Shown here in pieces: positions 35,567 to 47,813 of a stretch of DNA of 64,000 nucleotides; positions within the stretch are counted from its first letter, which is position 1, and each line of letters opens with the position of its first letter. Under the pieces are notes generated by a model. It made no database searches, had not been told where the DNA came from, and saw nothing but the letters and a program-made list of their open reading frames with translations. Source of the DNA: Callipepla californica brunnescens (Eukaryota; Chordata; Aves; Galliformes; Odontophoridae). The DNA lies in assembly GCA_023055505.1 (NCBI GenBank), contig JALIRH010000007.1, positions 13,271,773 through 13,335,772 on the forward strand, in the 5' to 3' direction. A program made the translations under genes and the position numbers.

Positions 35567-37748
35567 CATTTTCATCTGTTAATGCTCACTGTTTGTAATA
35601 ACCAAGACTGACGCTGCTATAGGTAGACCAGAATGCTTCTATGGCATTAGGAGAAAAACTAAAAAGTTATTATTGTTTTTAAACCATACTGTTAGTTAAG
35701 CAGCAAATTAGAATATAATGATTACATAATTTTTGTTTTTCCAAGAACGAGTGTTTTTGCTTATGAAAAGAGCAAACACATTCTAGTATGGAAAATTTTG
35801 CTGTTTTAAAGAAGTTCTGCTGTGTGTATCCCGCTGGAGCTGTGGGAGGCAAAGAGGAGTGCGTGGTGCCTTCTCCTTGCCCCACTCATGGCCGCTAGCT
35901 GTGGTGCTGAAACCGTGCGCTGCCACAGCTTACACTGATAAATACCAATACACTGCTTAAGCAAAAATATAAAAGTAGACCACACCTATCATTTACTTTT
36001 TTTTTTTTTAATTTTGGGGGGTTGGAGGAGGATCTTACTCTGTAAATAATAATTTCTTATTTTCATTTGAGCTTATTATTGAAGTTGCACAGTGTGTTGT
36101 CGTCATTTAGTCCATGTATGGTTAAATAAATCAGCCTGCCCTAATCTTGCAGAATTTCATTCTAAAATCAAAGAGAAAAGCCTCATTATGGCCACTGTGA
36201 AGGTGTGTGTATAACTGTATATATAATAGTGAGTATTTTTTAAGCAGTAAATTATTAGAATTAATGGTAACAGACAAGAAAAGTCTTTCTTCAGATTAAA
36301 TGTCTTACTTAGAATATAATTTTGTAACAAAGAAAAAAGAAAAAAAGCTAGTAATCAAGAATTTTGGATTTCTGTGCAGTAATTTTATGCATAATTCTAT
36401 ATTAAAGCCTTATTTTTAACTTGAAATTATCAATAAACTCAGATACATTGGTGAAAAGATTCCATTTCTACATAGAATTTCAGAAATTTTGACGTAGATT
36501 TTGACATTGTTTAGAAGATGATAAGCCTTCTTTTTATTTATCTATAAAATATGAAAAAAGCTTATAAAAGAATACTTCTTAGTATATTTACATTGAAAGA
36601 GTTTGTTTAATAGTAGTTTGTAATCATATTTCTGTTCACATTTTTTAAGTCTGTAGAAAATATCCTTGCCTGAAAAGTAAAATGTAAGACACTGAGTACA
36701 GTTATCTTTTAGAAGATTTATGGTAATGCTGCTGAATTTAGCTGAGCATAAAAAGCATGGTGAGCCCCTCAGGGTCTCTTCATTTTCCCGACACACTCCA
36801 CTGCTGCACCATTAACACTTCGTCTGTTATTGCCATCTACTTAGTTTAATGAGTATCTTTGAATTTGAAGTTCTACACAGGAAACAACGGCTAAAATAAC
36901 TGATGTACCTACTGCAGCTTTCAGCGGAGTATTTATTCCCTTTGTATTTTTTAAGTAATAAACACATTCATGTTCTTCAACAGTGTAGTTATATCATGAT
37001 GGTTTCTTTAATTATGGTAGGTGCTAATGACGAGCACTGGAAATGTGATGCTTTGTCTGTGTAAAAGGTAAACACATGCTGGATAGCTTCTTCATCACTT
37101 TAAAGTTCTTTCTATTAATACTGAGACTTTAATGTGAAGAAGGAATAGTAGTGTTGGAGATTTTGTGCTATCAAAGCAGAATATTATATTACTTCTATGA
37201 AATCAGAAGACAGAGAGGCTAGGTGCTGTTTACTCATACCTGTATGAATCCAGCTAACTGCAGTAAAGGGTCGGTATGTGGCTCATTAGAATGGATTCCT
37301 AAATCTGAATTTATCACAGTCCTATGAGTATGTGCATAAAAAATCTTAAATTATGAAACAGTAAACTGTATTGTCAGAGAAGGACTCAACCGGATTTAAA
37401 ACCTGAATAATGCTGCACTGGGATTCATCGTAGAATTTAAGAATAACATTCTAACTTTGTACTGATTATTGAGTGATCAGCAAATGCAAAAGATTGCTCC
37501 AAATCACCTGAGATACTTAACTGATCTGGAAAGTCTCTGAAGGACCAAGTGAAAAGTCTGAGTAATTGAATGAATTTATCTTCCAGAGAACTAAGGAAAT
37601 AAGTTGTATATTATATATATTTTTTAAATTAGCATTAAATGCATTTATTAAAAAACTACTTTTAAAAGTTAAAGTAACATGAGTGATTTTTTTCTGTTCC
37701 TCATATGTTTGCTATCCGGTAGTAAAGATATATATTTTTTTCTTTTAG

Positions 37749-37863
37749 AAAATGAATCTGGAAGAAAATTGGTGAATCCAACCCAGTGGACCTAGAAGCA
37801 CTCTGACAGGCTCAGAGAGCAGAGTCTGGACCAAAGAGCAATTACCCCACCGAACAATTTCAG
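37749..37863 (+). other. candidate non-coding exon (unconfirmed)
   Basis: A strong polypyrimidine tract ending TTTTTTTCTTTTAG (to 37748) is followed by 115 bases of noticeably higher GC content, ending TTTCAG before GTACAA (37864-37869). All three forward frames contain stops (for example ATGAATCTGGAAGAAAATTGG runs into TGA), so it is not internal coding sequence. A 5' untranslated or long non-coding RNA exon remains possible. The donor is only moderately good. Confidence 0.2.
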
Positions 37864-39352
37864 GTACAATTGACCTAGATGTAGCACTCTCTAGGTTATT
37901 GACAAAAGTTCATTTCCTGTAGTACTTTTCCCATTTGCTACTACCTGCTACACACCAATGTGATCTTATATGTCTGGTTCCTCATAACTTCTGAAATGCC
38001 GCTCAGAGAGTTCTGTTGTGCATTATGTTTAAAAACACAGTTAATGCTAAAAGAGTCATTTACAGTTAAATTAGATGGTTATTCTTGCTGCTGAAGTTGC
38101 ACAGAGCAGGAATGAGTGCCAGAAGACTCACGGACCTGAATATGCTGAGATTCTTCACTGTGAAATCAGAAAAATAGAACTAATTAAATAAATAGGAGAT
38201 TTTATTTCATTAAACTGTAACAGCAGATTCCGCTATGCATAATGGTGAGATTGGCAGACTTGCAATTTACTTCTTTGGTATATCTATATTTATCTATAAA
38301 GTAAGGCTTCTTTCAATGACACCCTACCTACAAACAGTTATCATATGTTGACATGAAAAAGGAGTGAGTGTATGCCCCAAGTTTATAAGTGTACAGAAAG
38401 TGGATGAAATTAATTCAGAGGCTGGTAATGTTACAACACATTTTAATTTTGATGAATGTATATTTCTTAAGAGTTGCCTGCAAACTTTTGCAAAATGCTA
38501 GATATTCCGTTTATATGGAACATGCGGAAAATAGATTGTGTTCTTTTGCTGCTCATCATAGAGATTTTTTTGCATCCTGTTTCCTTGACTGAATTTTTAT
38601 TTGAGAACTCCACTTATTGGTCAGACATCCAAAAACTGCTAGTATCAGATTCCATGCTGTGCTGCCATTGGAGAGCCATTTTTTTTACTGAGCTTTTGTG
38701 AACTAATATTGTAGGACACAGTACTTAATTTATTTGAGGAATAAGCTCCACAAGCAGTCATAGGGCCCACTCCTCTGAGGAACACCAAACACAAAGTTTT
38801 AATTGAAGGCGGAGTAATTTTTGAGATAAAAACACATTTACATTATATAGGTCTGTGTTGATTCTTTTGATGACAATGGATGGCAGTTTTACATGTAGTT
38901 AGACTCAGGAATGCTACACTTTGTTCTGAAATGGAGCAAATTGGAATGTCTGAATTTGATATTAATCAGAAAAATGCCAGTTCTCTTCTGATTAGTGCTA
39001 TCCTTTGTAGAGGACTTAAATTTTTCCATGTAGCCATAGAAGGCTTTATTTAGACATAAATTTTGTGGTCTTCATTTCAACATAGGACACTGAGGCAAAT
39101 GAAATTTAAATGTAAATTTAAATGATGTACCAAAGTTTTAAGGAAATGGAAGTGGGAACATGTCTAGCTTCTATTTTTCCTGACCTTTCTGTGACACATT
39201 AATGTCAAAATTTATGTTTATAGGACATTCCTTTTAGTGAAAGTGATGTCTTAAAACAGTCTAACAAAATAGCTCTCCTTGCTGTGCATTGCATTGCCTA
39301 GCCTTCAAATAAAATTCTCTGAATTATTGTGTTCAGCTCTACACACTGCATT

Positions 39353-39382
39353 AAAGAAAAAAGAAAAAAGAAAAAAAAAAAA
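39353..39382. repeat. A-rich (GAAAAAA)n tract
   Basis: Runs of six A separated by single G, ending in a run of twelve A. No retroposon body was recognised upstream. Confidence 0.85.
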
Positions 39383-39933
39383 CTAGCACAAATAATTTGA
39401 AGAAATTTTGATATTTTCTGTTATTTTGAGGTAAGAAGGTTAGAAATATACTGATTAAGGGAAGGTGTGGAGAATTACTGTATTTCTGTCTAAAATAAAG
39501 TGTGAATCAGTTACTCTATTACATAATAATTAAGTTAGTGTAGAGGAAATCTTAAGTATAGGAGAAAACTGATTTACTTCTCTCCCACCTCCATTCCACA
39601 GTGAGGATTTGATGTGATGCAATATATTAGTGGAAAGCAATAGTAATCTGAAATGTGAATGTAAGAAGAAAGCAGTAGAATGATCGGGGAAGGTGGGATG
39701 AGATTGTGCAAGTCATGGTTAAGTATTTTTCTTTGGGCAAGCTGTGGTCATATAACTTCTTGTGCTGTGCTTTGTGATCCTGTGTAGTTTGCATGGTAAT
39801 TTCTATTGGGCTGCTAAATAAAATACTTCTAAAGTTTGATAAAATAAAATGGATTCATGAGAGAATATCTCTGTGGTAGACTCATCCACAGAACAAGACA
39901 ATTAAAGAACCACTTGTCTGGGGGACAAAAAGT

Positions 39934-39959
39934 ATTATTTTATTTTATTTTATTTTATT
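39934..39959. repeat. (TTTTA)n microsatellite
   Basis: About five pentanucleotide units in an AT-rich context. Confidence 0.9.
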
Positions 39960-42900
39960 ACTAGAAATCAGTCCTACCCCAGCACAAAAGAACAGCTAAT
40001 GCATAAGCAGTTACCCAAGCCCCAAAGATTCTCAGTTGAATTATTAAACTTATTTTTTCCCCAAAATTTTCTTTTGGAATTTTATAAATAGGACTTTGCA
40101 TAGTCTTATTGACTGCTAGATTTCTGCAAGGGCATAACCTCACACAGTAAACCCTGCTGTAATGTGATTTTTACTACTTTCTTTTTATCCAAATGAAATA
40201 TATCTAAAACTTGATTTTATGTGTGCAGAATATCAGATACTCATGTTTAATTAATTTTTATATTTAAGTATGATGTGCAACTTTTTTTGTGTGTTAAATT
40301 ACCATAAAAGAATAAGCCATTTTAAAACTTAGGAACTAACCCTGATAACCTCATGTAAGCTCATTTCTCTATGTGAATGTTCTTTCTGAGGATTGCTCAC
40401 TACAGCTGTTGACATATAGAAACATCATTCTGATTCTTACGTTAAGTTCCATCTTGTAATGTATTAAGGATCCAAGAAAGGCATAACATCTTAAGTATTT
40501 TTTAATTTATCTGACATCTTGAGGTATTTATTTGACCTCTTTAGGGTATACTCTAGTCCCTTACAGGATTCAGACCCATAGAAAAAAATATCATAGACTA
40601 GGGATATTAAGCCACTTTATCCCTGCTGCTTTATTCATTTTTGTCTACCACCATGGTGAAAAGCGATAGTAAAGCAATCCTAATTAGGCAGTGTAAGAAT
40701 TCCTAGTATGCAGTGTTCTTCTTAGGCAGCTTTATATTCTTCCTGCTTGTTCTACAGTGCCTCAGGGAATGAGAAATGTCTGGTCCATTAATTAGAGAAT
40801 TAGCTCAGAGTTGAGAAAGATGAGTTCAGGCTTTGTCTGTGCTACACACTTCCTGCAAGACACTTAACTGTATAAAGTTCTGCAAGACCTAAGGATAAGA
40901 GATTTTGTCTGCTTTTGAAGAACAATCAGGTGTCTTTCCAGTATCTTAGTTACTCCACTAATAATTGAGAAGTCATAAATCTTAGCTTCCCAAATGAACT
41001 TGTGTGCTTCTTTATCATACTGTTCTTATGTAAGGATATTGATAGAATGGCAGGGTTGCAGAAAGCAAAATAATACCTTATGTTAGTTCAGACAGAGTAT
41101 TACAGATATGCTGTCATGATGACAAGTTCATATCAGATCTTGGCAGTATAAGTCTTCCTAATACGACCTCATAAAAAAGCAAAATTCATCAATCAAAATG
41201 TCACATGTTGCTAAATTTGTCGTTTATAAATTACCACTGTACATATAAGTAGTAGAAATCATCACATAGAATTATGCTTTTTTCTTTTTCTCTCTCCCCA
41301 GACTTCAGTGGTTTCAAAAATGAGGCACTAGGTTCTTTAACCTGCAGTTTCTAGGCAGCTTTTCTGCTCCTGTGAGCAGGCATGTTGTTTATATTGCATG
41401 GACCAGACAAATGTGATTGATCACAGGCTTCTGGTGATGCTAGCAGGCTAAAGAGAACAGTTATGTTAAAGCAGGAAAAAAATGCTTCCTGTTTTCGGGG
41501 ATATAGCTAAACCTTCCAGAGTACCTAATCCATAAATCATCCTGAAAATAAGTGGGATATAAAGTCAAATTAAACACAGTATCAAAGGGCACAGTCTTTC
41601 CTCCCTGCTTTACAAGTTATATATAAATCCCTGCATATCAGCTGGAAATATAACATTAGTAATAATGTGTAAAAGATATCTGATGATGATAGAGCTGATA
41701 ATGTTTGTAGTGTTGAAGAAATTAGATTATTAGAAGAGGTGAATTATAAATTTCTTCTGAAGCCAAGAATGACAAAGAATTTGAAAGCCAATTGCAGTTA
41801 ATAGGAAGAATTCATTGATTAAACAGAGTTTTGATCAGGGTTGATTTAGGTTGGAAATTTACTTTTTATAGTGCAGAAATAAAGTTCTTATTAAAAAGCC
41901 TACATATAAAAAAAAAAATATGTTGAGACAAAATAGAAAATAGGTACACAGGTACATTTCTATAGCAGTACATTAACCTTCAGCGAATAAGGCTGAGGAA
42001 AGGAATATCCTTGATAAAAACTATGAAGAATTGTATCCAGTTAGTACCTCGATTCAAGAGGAATACATGTGTTCTGTACAATCAAGGCTATAATGAACAA
42101 CTGTTTTTGTTTTTTTCTTTTGAAACATGGCATGAGAAGAAACCACATGCAGATTGTAATAAGATCAGCAGTCCTTTCTATTTACAAATACTAATACAAT
42201 TTATGCTTCTGTAGTATGTCCTCAATAGTGTTACTGCAAACAAAATCTAAAGAAGGAATAGGGATACTTGAGTGTTGTTTTTTTTTTCATCCAAACACAT
42301 TTTCAGGAAGGTGTAGAGGGAGTAGAACATTTCACGGTCACCTTGCACATTTCACTGTGCTGGTCCACTGTGGTTTGGGACAGTGCAGAGCAGAGCTTCT
42401 CAGCAGCTCTTGGTAGTATTGTCCTCGGATGACCTTGCAGATGGATTTCAGTTTCAGAATCCTACAGAAGTTAAATATTCCTGAAAATAGCATTCACTCT
42501 TGTGCTCCTTTTCATGGCTTCTAGGGTGAAATTTGTCTTTCCTAATGTAGATGTCTTTTATATCCAAATTGACTTTGGTTAGACTGTCTTTATAGTCAGT
42601 AGAGAGAAACAGACACTTTTAGGTCATGATTCATCTCTTTGTAAGGTAGACATCTAAATAGGTCATATGAATCAAACTCTAGAATAGTATTCCTTACTAG
42701 TGAGAATAGAAAAAAAAACAAGGAAATCAGCTTAGATGCTGATATATCGGAAAAATAAAACAGTGAAAGGAAGTCTATGTCTATACCAAGTCAGAGGAAA
42801 AAATACTTCTAAGAAGCACTTTTTCCTTCAGAGCTTCTGGCTACATGGCTCTGAACATTCATACTTATATCAGATGGCTTTAAATTAAACAAGAATTGCA

Positions 42901-45900
42901 CACTCACATATCAGTATTTTAAGATGTGAAAACTGAGTAGATTCTGTTTTGTGAATGGATAATTTATGTACATCAATTAGCAGTAATTCTACTAATTCTA
43001 CATTGATATTATATCTTTACTAGTGTCTGCTAATAATTTGCTTGTAAGGACCTCATCATCACTTAGAAAGGTCTTTGTAAACCATTTTGAAACCAGAAGA
43101 AAATATTTTTTTCTCAACCTGCAGTCTGCACATAGATTGAGAACTCAACATATACATTTAATTTAAGCTTATAGACTAATTTATGGTGTATCCTCACCTT
43201 AATTTTTACTGCTAGCACCTGACTTTCAATAAGCTCTCTACCAGATGAGGTGGTTTGTGCAGATAACTGAAAATCCACTTGTTCAGTATTTTCAAGTGCT
43301 TACAAACCGATTTTGCAGAAGGGATCTCTGTTTTTTTTCAGTTGTGTTGGCTTTAAGTATCAACTGTGAGCAATATAATGAAACATACAGGAATGAACAA
43401 TATCATTTACTACATTTAAAAATTTTTAAAAGACAAAATCAACAAGTCTAAAGCGCTTGAATCACTATGCAGCTTTTTTACATTCCCCTCTTTCCTATCG
43501 TTTGCAAAGCTCTAGATCCCAGCAAACCTGCAAGACTACAGATAGTCAGAACAGCACAGGATGACAGCCTAGAGTAAGCAGATTGCTGGTGATGCTAACA
43601 GGTGCCAAAACATGTTGTTTCATGATCCAGTGTAAAGATGCCAAAAATAATCTCAAATGTACTTCAGTCAACAAATGGGAAAAAAACCCCAAGCACAACA
43701 AACTGAATAAACAAAGCAAAAAGTCACCAGCATCCGCTCTGCCCCTCAAAAACCCAAACAAGCAAAAAGAAACAAACAGGCTTGAGAAATGTGATCTATG
43801 AAACTGTTTGAGTTTAAGCAAGAAACTATGAATTGGAAGAGAAGTGTTCTTGGGCAAGATGTGCCCGAGTGATAAAAATTCAGAAACATGAAACCAAGGA
43901 GTCCAGAGTTTAAGAGGTAGATGATGCAAACAGGAGAGATAGCAACTTAATATTCTGAAATTTATGAACTCGTTCATATGGCACATGTCCTCAGGTGCTG
44001 GCTATGTGAAAAATATCAATATTCTTTATCTCAGGGATAGGGAAGAAGTAAGTAGTGTTTGTATTCATCACAAGGCATAGACTTTCTTTGAACTGTGGTA
44101 AGTCAGGCTGTGCACACTTAAGAATAAAAATGTGATGGGTCATATTGTTGAGTACAAATGAAAGCAGGGAATGAACTCACAGAGCAGGGTGTGATCTCTG
44201 AATATGCTGATAAGAGACATTGTTTTTAAGCATTTTTTAAACTGTCAGTATAGTTCATAAGAGCATCAAGCAGATAAACAGATATACCTAATGCCTATAT
44301 GTACAAGGAGTCTATGGTTTTAACAAAGAAAAGCACTCATCCGTGTGAAAAAGTAGAGGTGAAAGCTTGATTCGCTTTCGTCTTTTATGTATTTGAACAG
44401 GGCTAATAGAAACATATATGTTTTGATGCTGTACATTTTTGATTCTTACTAGTTATGAGCGTCTTTTCATCTGTCTGTGTAACAAAATGGAAATGATGAC
44501 TTGCTTTCAAAATTTAGTGTGGTACTTCCTTCAAGATTAGATTAAAATGACAAAATATATATGTTTACATGCAGGTTTCTCTGCTGCTTTCGTAGTCAAT
44601 GGAGTTATGACAGCAAGAGGCTGGTCTGCTGAATCTCTTTCTAGGCTTCATAGACATAACTGATCCCAGTGGGAATTTTGACAGGGTTAGCATGTAAATA
44701 ACTAAATCTAATCTTCAACTTTCCTTCTTGTACATGCCCTCTACACTTTTCAGTCCCTGAATTATCTGGAGATTAGTGCAGGTAATGCAGGTAACCTGTC
44801 TGCTCCTGTACAAACCTTTTTGAAAATGTACTTTCTGAATAGCTTCCTATGTTAGGGCCGATTCATCCCAGGTTGTATAGAATACTGAATTTGAAAAATA
44901 TTTGAACTAAAGTTTTAGAAGGCGTTAGGTAAAAGTGGACTTCTAAATGCATTCACAGAAGTTGCCATGGAAATTAAGTGTTGAACTGTCTGAAAAGTGG
45001 AAAGAGTTAGATAGATAAGTCACTAAAGTATTTCAAGAAAATTATTAAATGTCTGCTTTTATTCCTGGACATTTCCTTCTACCTCTACAAATATTTATAA
45101 ATATCCTAATAGTTAAATTCATTTCTCTAAGTTGAAAGAAGCTGTGCTTTCTTTAAGAAAGTTCCTGTGTTGCAAAAGTTAATATTAACTTCTTAAGGGA
45201 AAACTCTTCAGCATTGGATAGAGTCTACATAATTTTCTTAAATTATTTTATGAAATTAATTTATTGATTCTCTTCAGGGAGTATTACTACATGAAACCCA
45301 CTCTCAATTAAAACAAGAAATCTCTGTAATAATGGAGTGTCCATCGAAAAAGGTCTGTTTTTCATTTCAAACAGGAAGAACAACAAAATACTGGCATATT
45401 TATGGGGCAGTGTCTTCTTATTTACAGTCTTCCAGGATGCAGACAGTTCATTTAAATTGTGAGACCAGTAATGAGTACAATAATGAAGACCCAGTGGAGT
45501 AGTCTTTGGTATGAAGGCTTGGAGGCTTGTTGAAAGAGACAAATGTCTCACTGAAGTTTTCTGTGTCCTATACAGTCTGCATTGAAGGAACTCTCTAACT
45601 GTTATGATGGGCATTCTTCATCTCTACATTTATTAGCAGTTCAACTTTCTGGAGTCCTGAGAGACACACTGAAGTTAAGAGAAGCTGAATATACCTTTTA
45701 CTTGTGAGAATCAAGTCAGAAATTGCTTGTTGAATTAATGTAGTTTCACTAGTTCAAATGATAATGAATGATAGGTAGCTGGAAGTATTGTGTTGTGGCA
45801 TTTTATATGGATAGTCTCTATACTTTAATGTGCCTCTCCTGGAATTTATGTTGAAAGAGGAAAATTTTGTCTAAAATACAGATCCATACTTCCTTTTTCT

Positions 45901-46489
45901 GGGGAAGATAAACTGGCAGTGAAACAGTCATTCTAATATTCCAGTTGTCACAGATTTTTGACTATTGTAATGCAATATTGGAAAGTAAATTCTGTTTTGA
46001 ACTGGGTGGATAAAATACAGATGGTTAATGTACGTCTTTTAATCAGATCTCACTCAGCGGGATCTTCAGTTACTTTGTATTATGTGTTGAAAATTGAAAT
46101 TCTACATTAAGTAGTCCAAGCACTCAAAAGCTAATACATGCCAGAATTAACTTTGTTAGGACAATTTAATTTAACCTCCCCCATGCATATGCATTATGCA
46201 GAGTTCTTTAATTACATGACCACATATTTTTCTTAGAAGATCTCTTCTTCATTCAGTTCATAGATTATATGATAGTCACTTAATGAGCATCTGTTCAATA
46301 TTTTGTTTTCTGAGTATTTTTCAGTGTGTGCCCCGTACCTTGTTTACTCCAGAGTATTTAAGTGCTGCTCTGAAGACAGAATTATAAATAATTTCCTTTT
46401 GGGGTTTTCTTAGTGATCATTGTTATAGCATCTAAGTGATGAACAAACATTAAATTAGTTTTACCACAGGCCCCTGAGATGGGAAGAGA

Positions 46490-46585
46490 ATGTGATTTCC
46501 GTTTTATAGATAGAAAAGGTAGAAACTATGTTCAGAAAGCTGCCTGTAATCCACAAGACCAGTCTGAGGTGCTTAGGTCGAAAAG
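46490..46585 (+). mobile_element. possible ancient CORE/MIR-type SINE remnant
   Basis: The segment GATTTCCGTTTTATAGATAG followed by AGAAACTATGTTCAGAAAGC has the general spacing of the conserved MIR core (a TTTTACAGATG-like phrase, then a GAAACTGAGG-like phrase). The resemblance is by eye and weak; a 67-codon frame here has no recognised domain. Confidence 0.15.
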
Positions 46586-47077
46586 CTTTGACTCCTTACT
46601 ATTATATGGAACTTTCTCAGCTCAGCTCATACTGATTCCAGCATTTATCACTTCTGCAAATTCATATGCCTCATCTCAGTGAGTCACGTGGAAAATGAAG
46701 CCCATACTCTTAGTGACCATGTGGACTTCATGGGAACAACGAACAGAATCCTATTTTCTAGGCTAACTTTCAATTATCTTTACCATTCTTTCTCCTCTTT
46801 CCATGCTGTCCCAGTTTTTTAGTGTATTTCTTCAAAATTCTTCACTAAATGAACCTTCTTCAGTACATTTTTCTGATTCATCCTTATAGCAAGGCTATCT
46901 TGTGCACTTTATGAGGCAGGTGTCTTCTGAGAAAAATGGTATGAGTCATACAATTAGTCTCCGTCGTGATTCCCCTTCACAAGATGGGGAAAAGATAGGC
47001 TACATAGGCAATGTGACACTTCTGACATCTTCATCCTTGGTTTAGTCATGTCAAAAAAGTTAATGTAAAAATTTATG

Positions 47078-47120
47078 TGAGAAGGAGAGGGAGAAAGAGA
47101 GAGGCATAGGGAGAGGCAGA
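47078..47120. repeat. GA-rich purine tract
   Basis: Imperfect GA/GGA repeats on the plus strand, interrupted by GGCATAGG. Confidence 0.8.
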
Positions 47121-47583
47121 ATTAGATTCAGAAAGAGAAGGAAACAGTACCCACGTATGAAGAGAGTACCTACCCACTGAAGATTTTAAAAATACATACC
47201 CGTAAGAATATCTAAACACCCATTTGAATTATGAGTATGATTGGAACCTTAAAATCCCCCACACCATGCATCCTTCTATTAAAAGAGATGCGTGGAATTA
47301 TCTTCTGTGAAAAGTACTGCTGGAGGAATCAAATACAGCATTCTTTTTATATTTCTGTTAGGCTCCGCATATATTTGCTGATGACACAGGAGTTATGGCA
47401 GACTAAAATTTGGTTCTCAGGATTCCCCAAAATATTTTTTAGTCATTAGTGACTTTCTGCTCAAATTGGAAGGGCTTTGTTTACTCCTCTTTTCTCCAGC
47501 TGTTGTAACTCAAGCTATTTCTTTATGTCCTACCTCACTGCCTTCTTTTCCCCTGATATCGTTTTTTCAGATTAACTTTTTTT

Positions 47584-47813
47584 CAGGTTGGATATTAGGA
47601 TAAAAAGTTTCTCCAAAATTGTGGTCAGTTGTGAGAACAAGTTGCCCCGGGACTTGGTTGAGTCACTGTCCCTAGAAGTGTTCAGGAAATGTTTAGATGT
47701 ATTAAGAGACATGGTTTAGTGGGGATGTATTGGCGGTAGATGGATGGTTGGTCTGGATGACCTTAGAGGTCTTCTTCAACCATGGTGATTCTGTGATTCG
47801 ATCCTATGATTCT
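47584..47813 (+). mobile_element. CR1 LINE, diverged 3'-end fragment
   Basis: Shows GGTTGGATATTAGGATAAAA, AAGTTGCCCCGGGACTTGGT and GATGGTTGGTCTGGATGACC in CR1 order, then a tail GTGATTCTGTGATTCGATCC. It belongs to a CR1 group with a GTAGGTGGATGG-type 3' segment, unlike the 28591/57441 group. Confidence 0.85.

Larger units (their letters stand above)
35567..47583. other. 12 kb with no confidently recognised transposon or gene
   Basis: The longest repeat-poor stretch in the window. It holds the simple repeats listed separately, a candidate non-coding exon (37749-37863) and a weak SINE-like patch (46490-46585). At 41277-41301 a near-ideal pyrimidine tract ends in CCAG, but all three frames close within about 50 bases. 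Close by, at about 41400-41440, TGTGATTGATCACAG contains a PBX/HOX-like TGATTGAT word. A GC-richer patch lies near 35820-35930. The 146-codon minus-strand frame at 43546-43986 has no recognised domain. Confidence 0.5.

Noticed and set aside
43546..43986. 146-codon minus-strand frame, rich in leucine and phenylalanine
   Set aside because: The composition follows from an A-rich plus strand; there is no recognised domain and no splice or promoter context.
45261..45614. 117-codon minus-strand frame
   Set aside because: No recognised domain, no supporting splice sites, no codon pattern that stands out.
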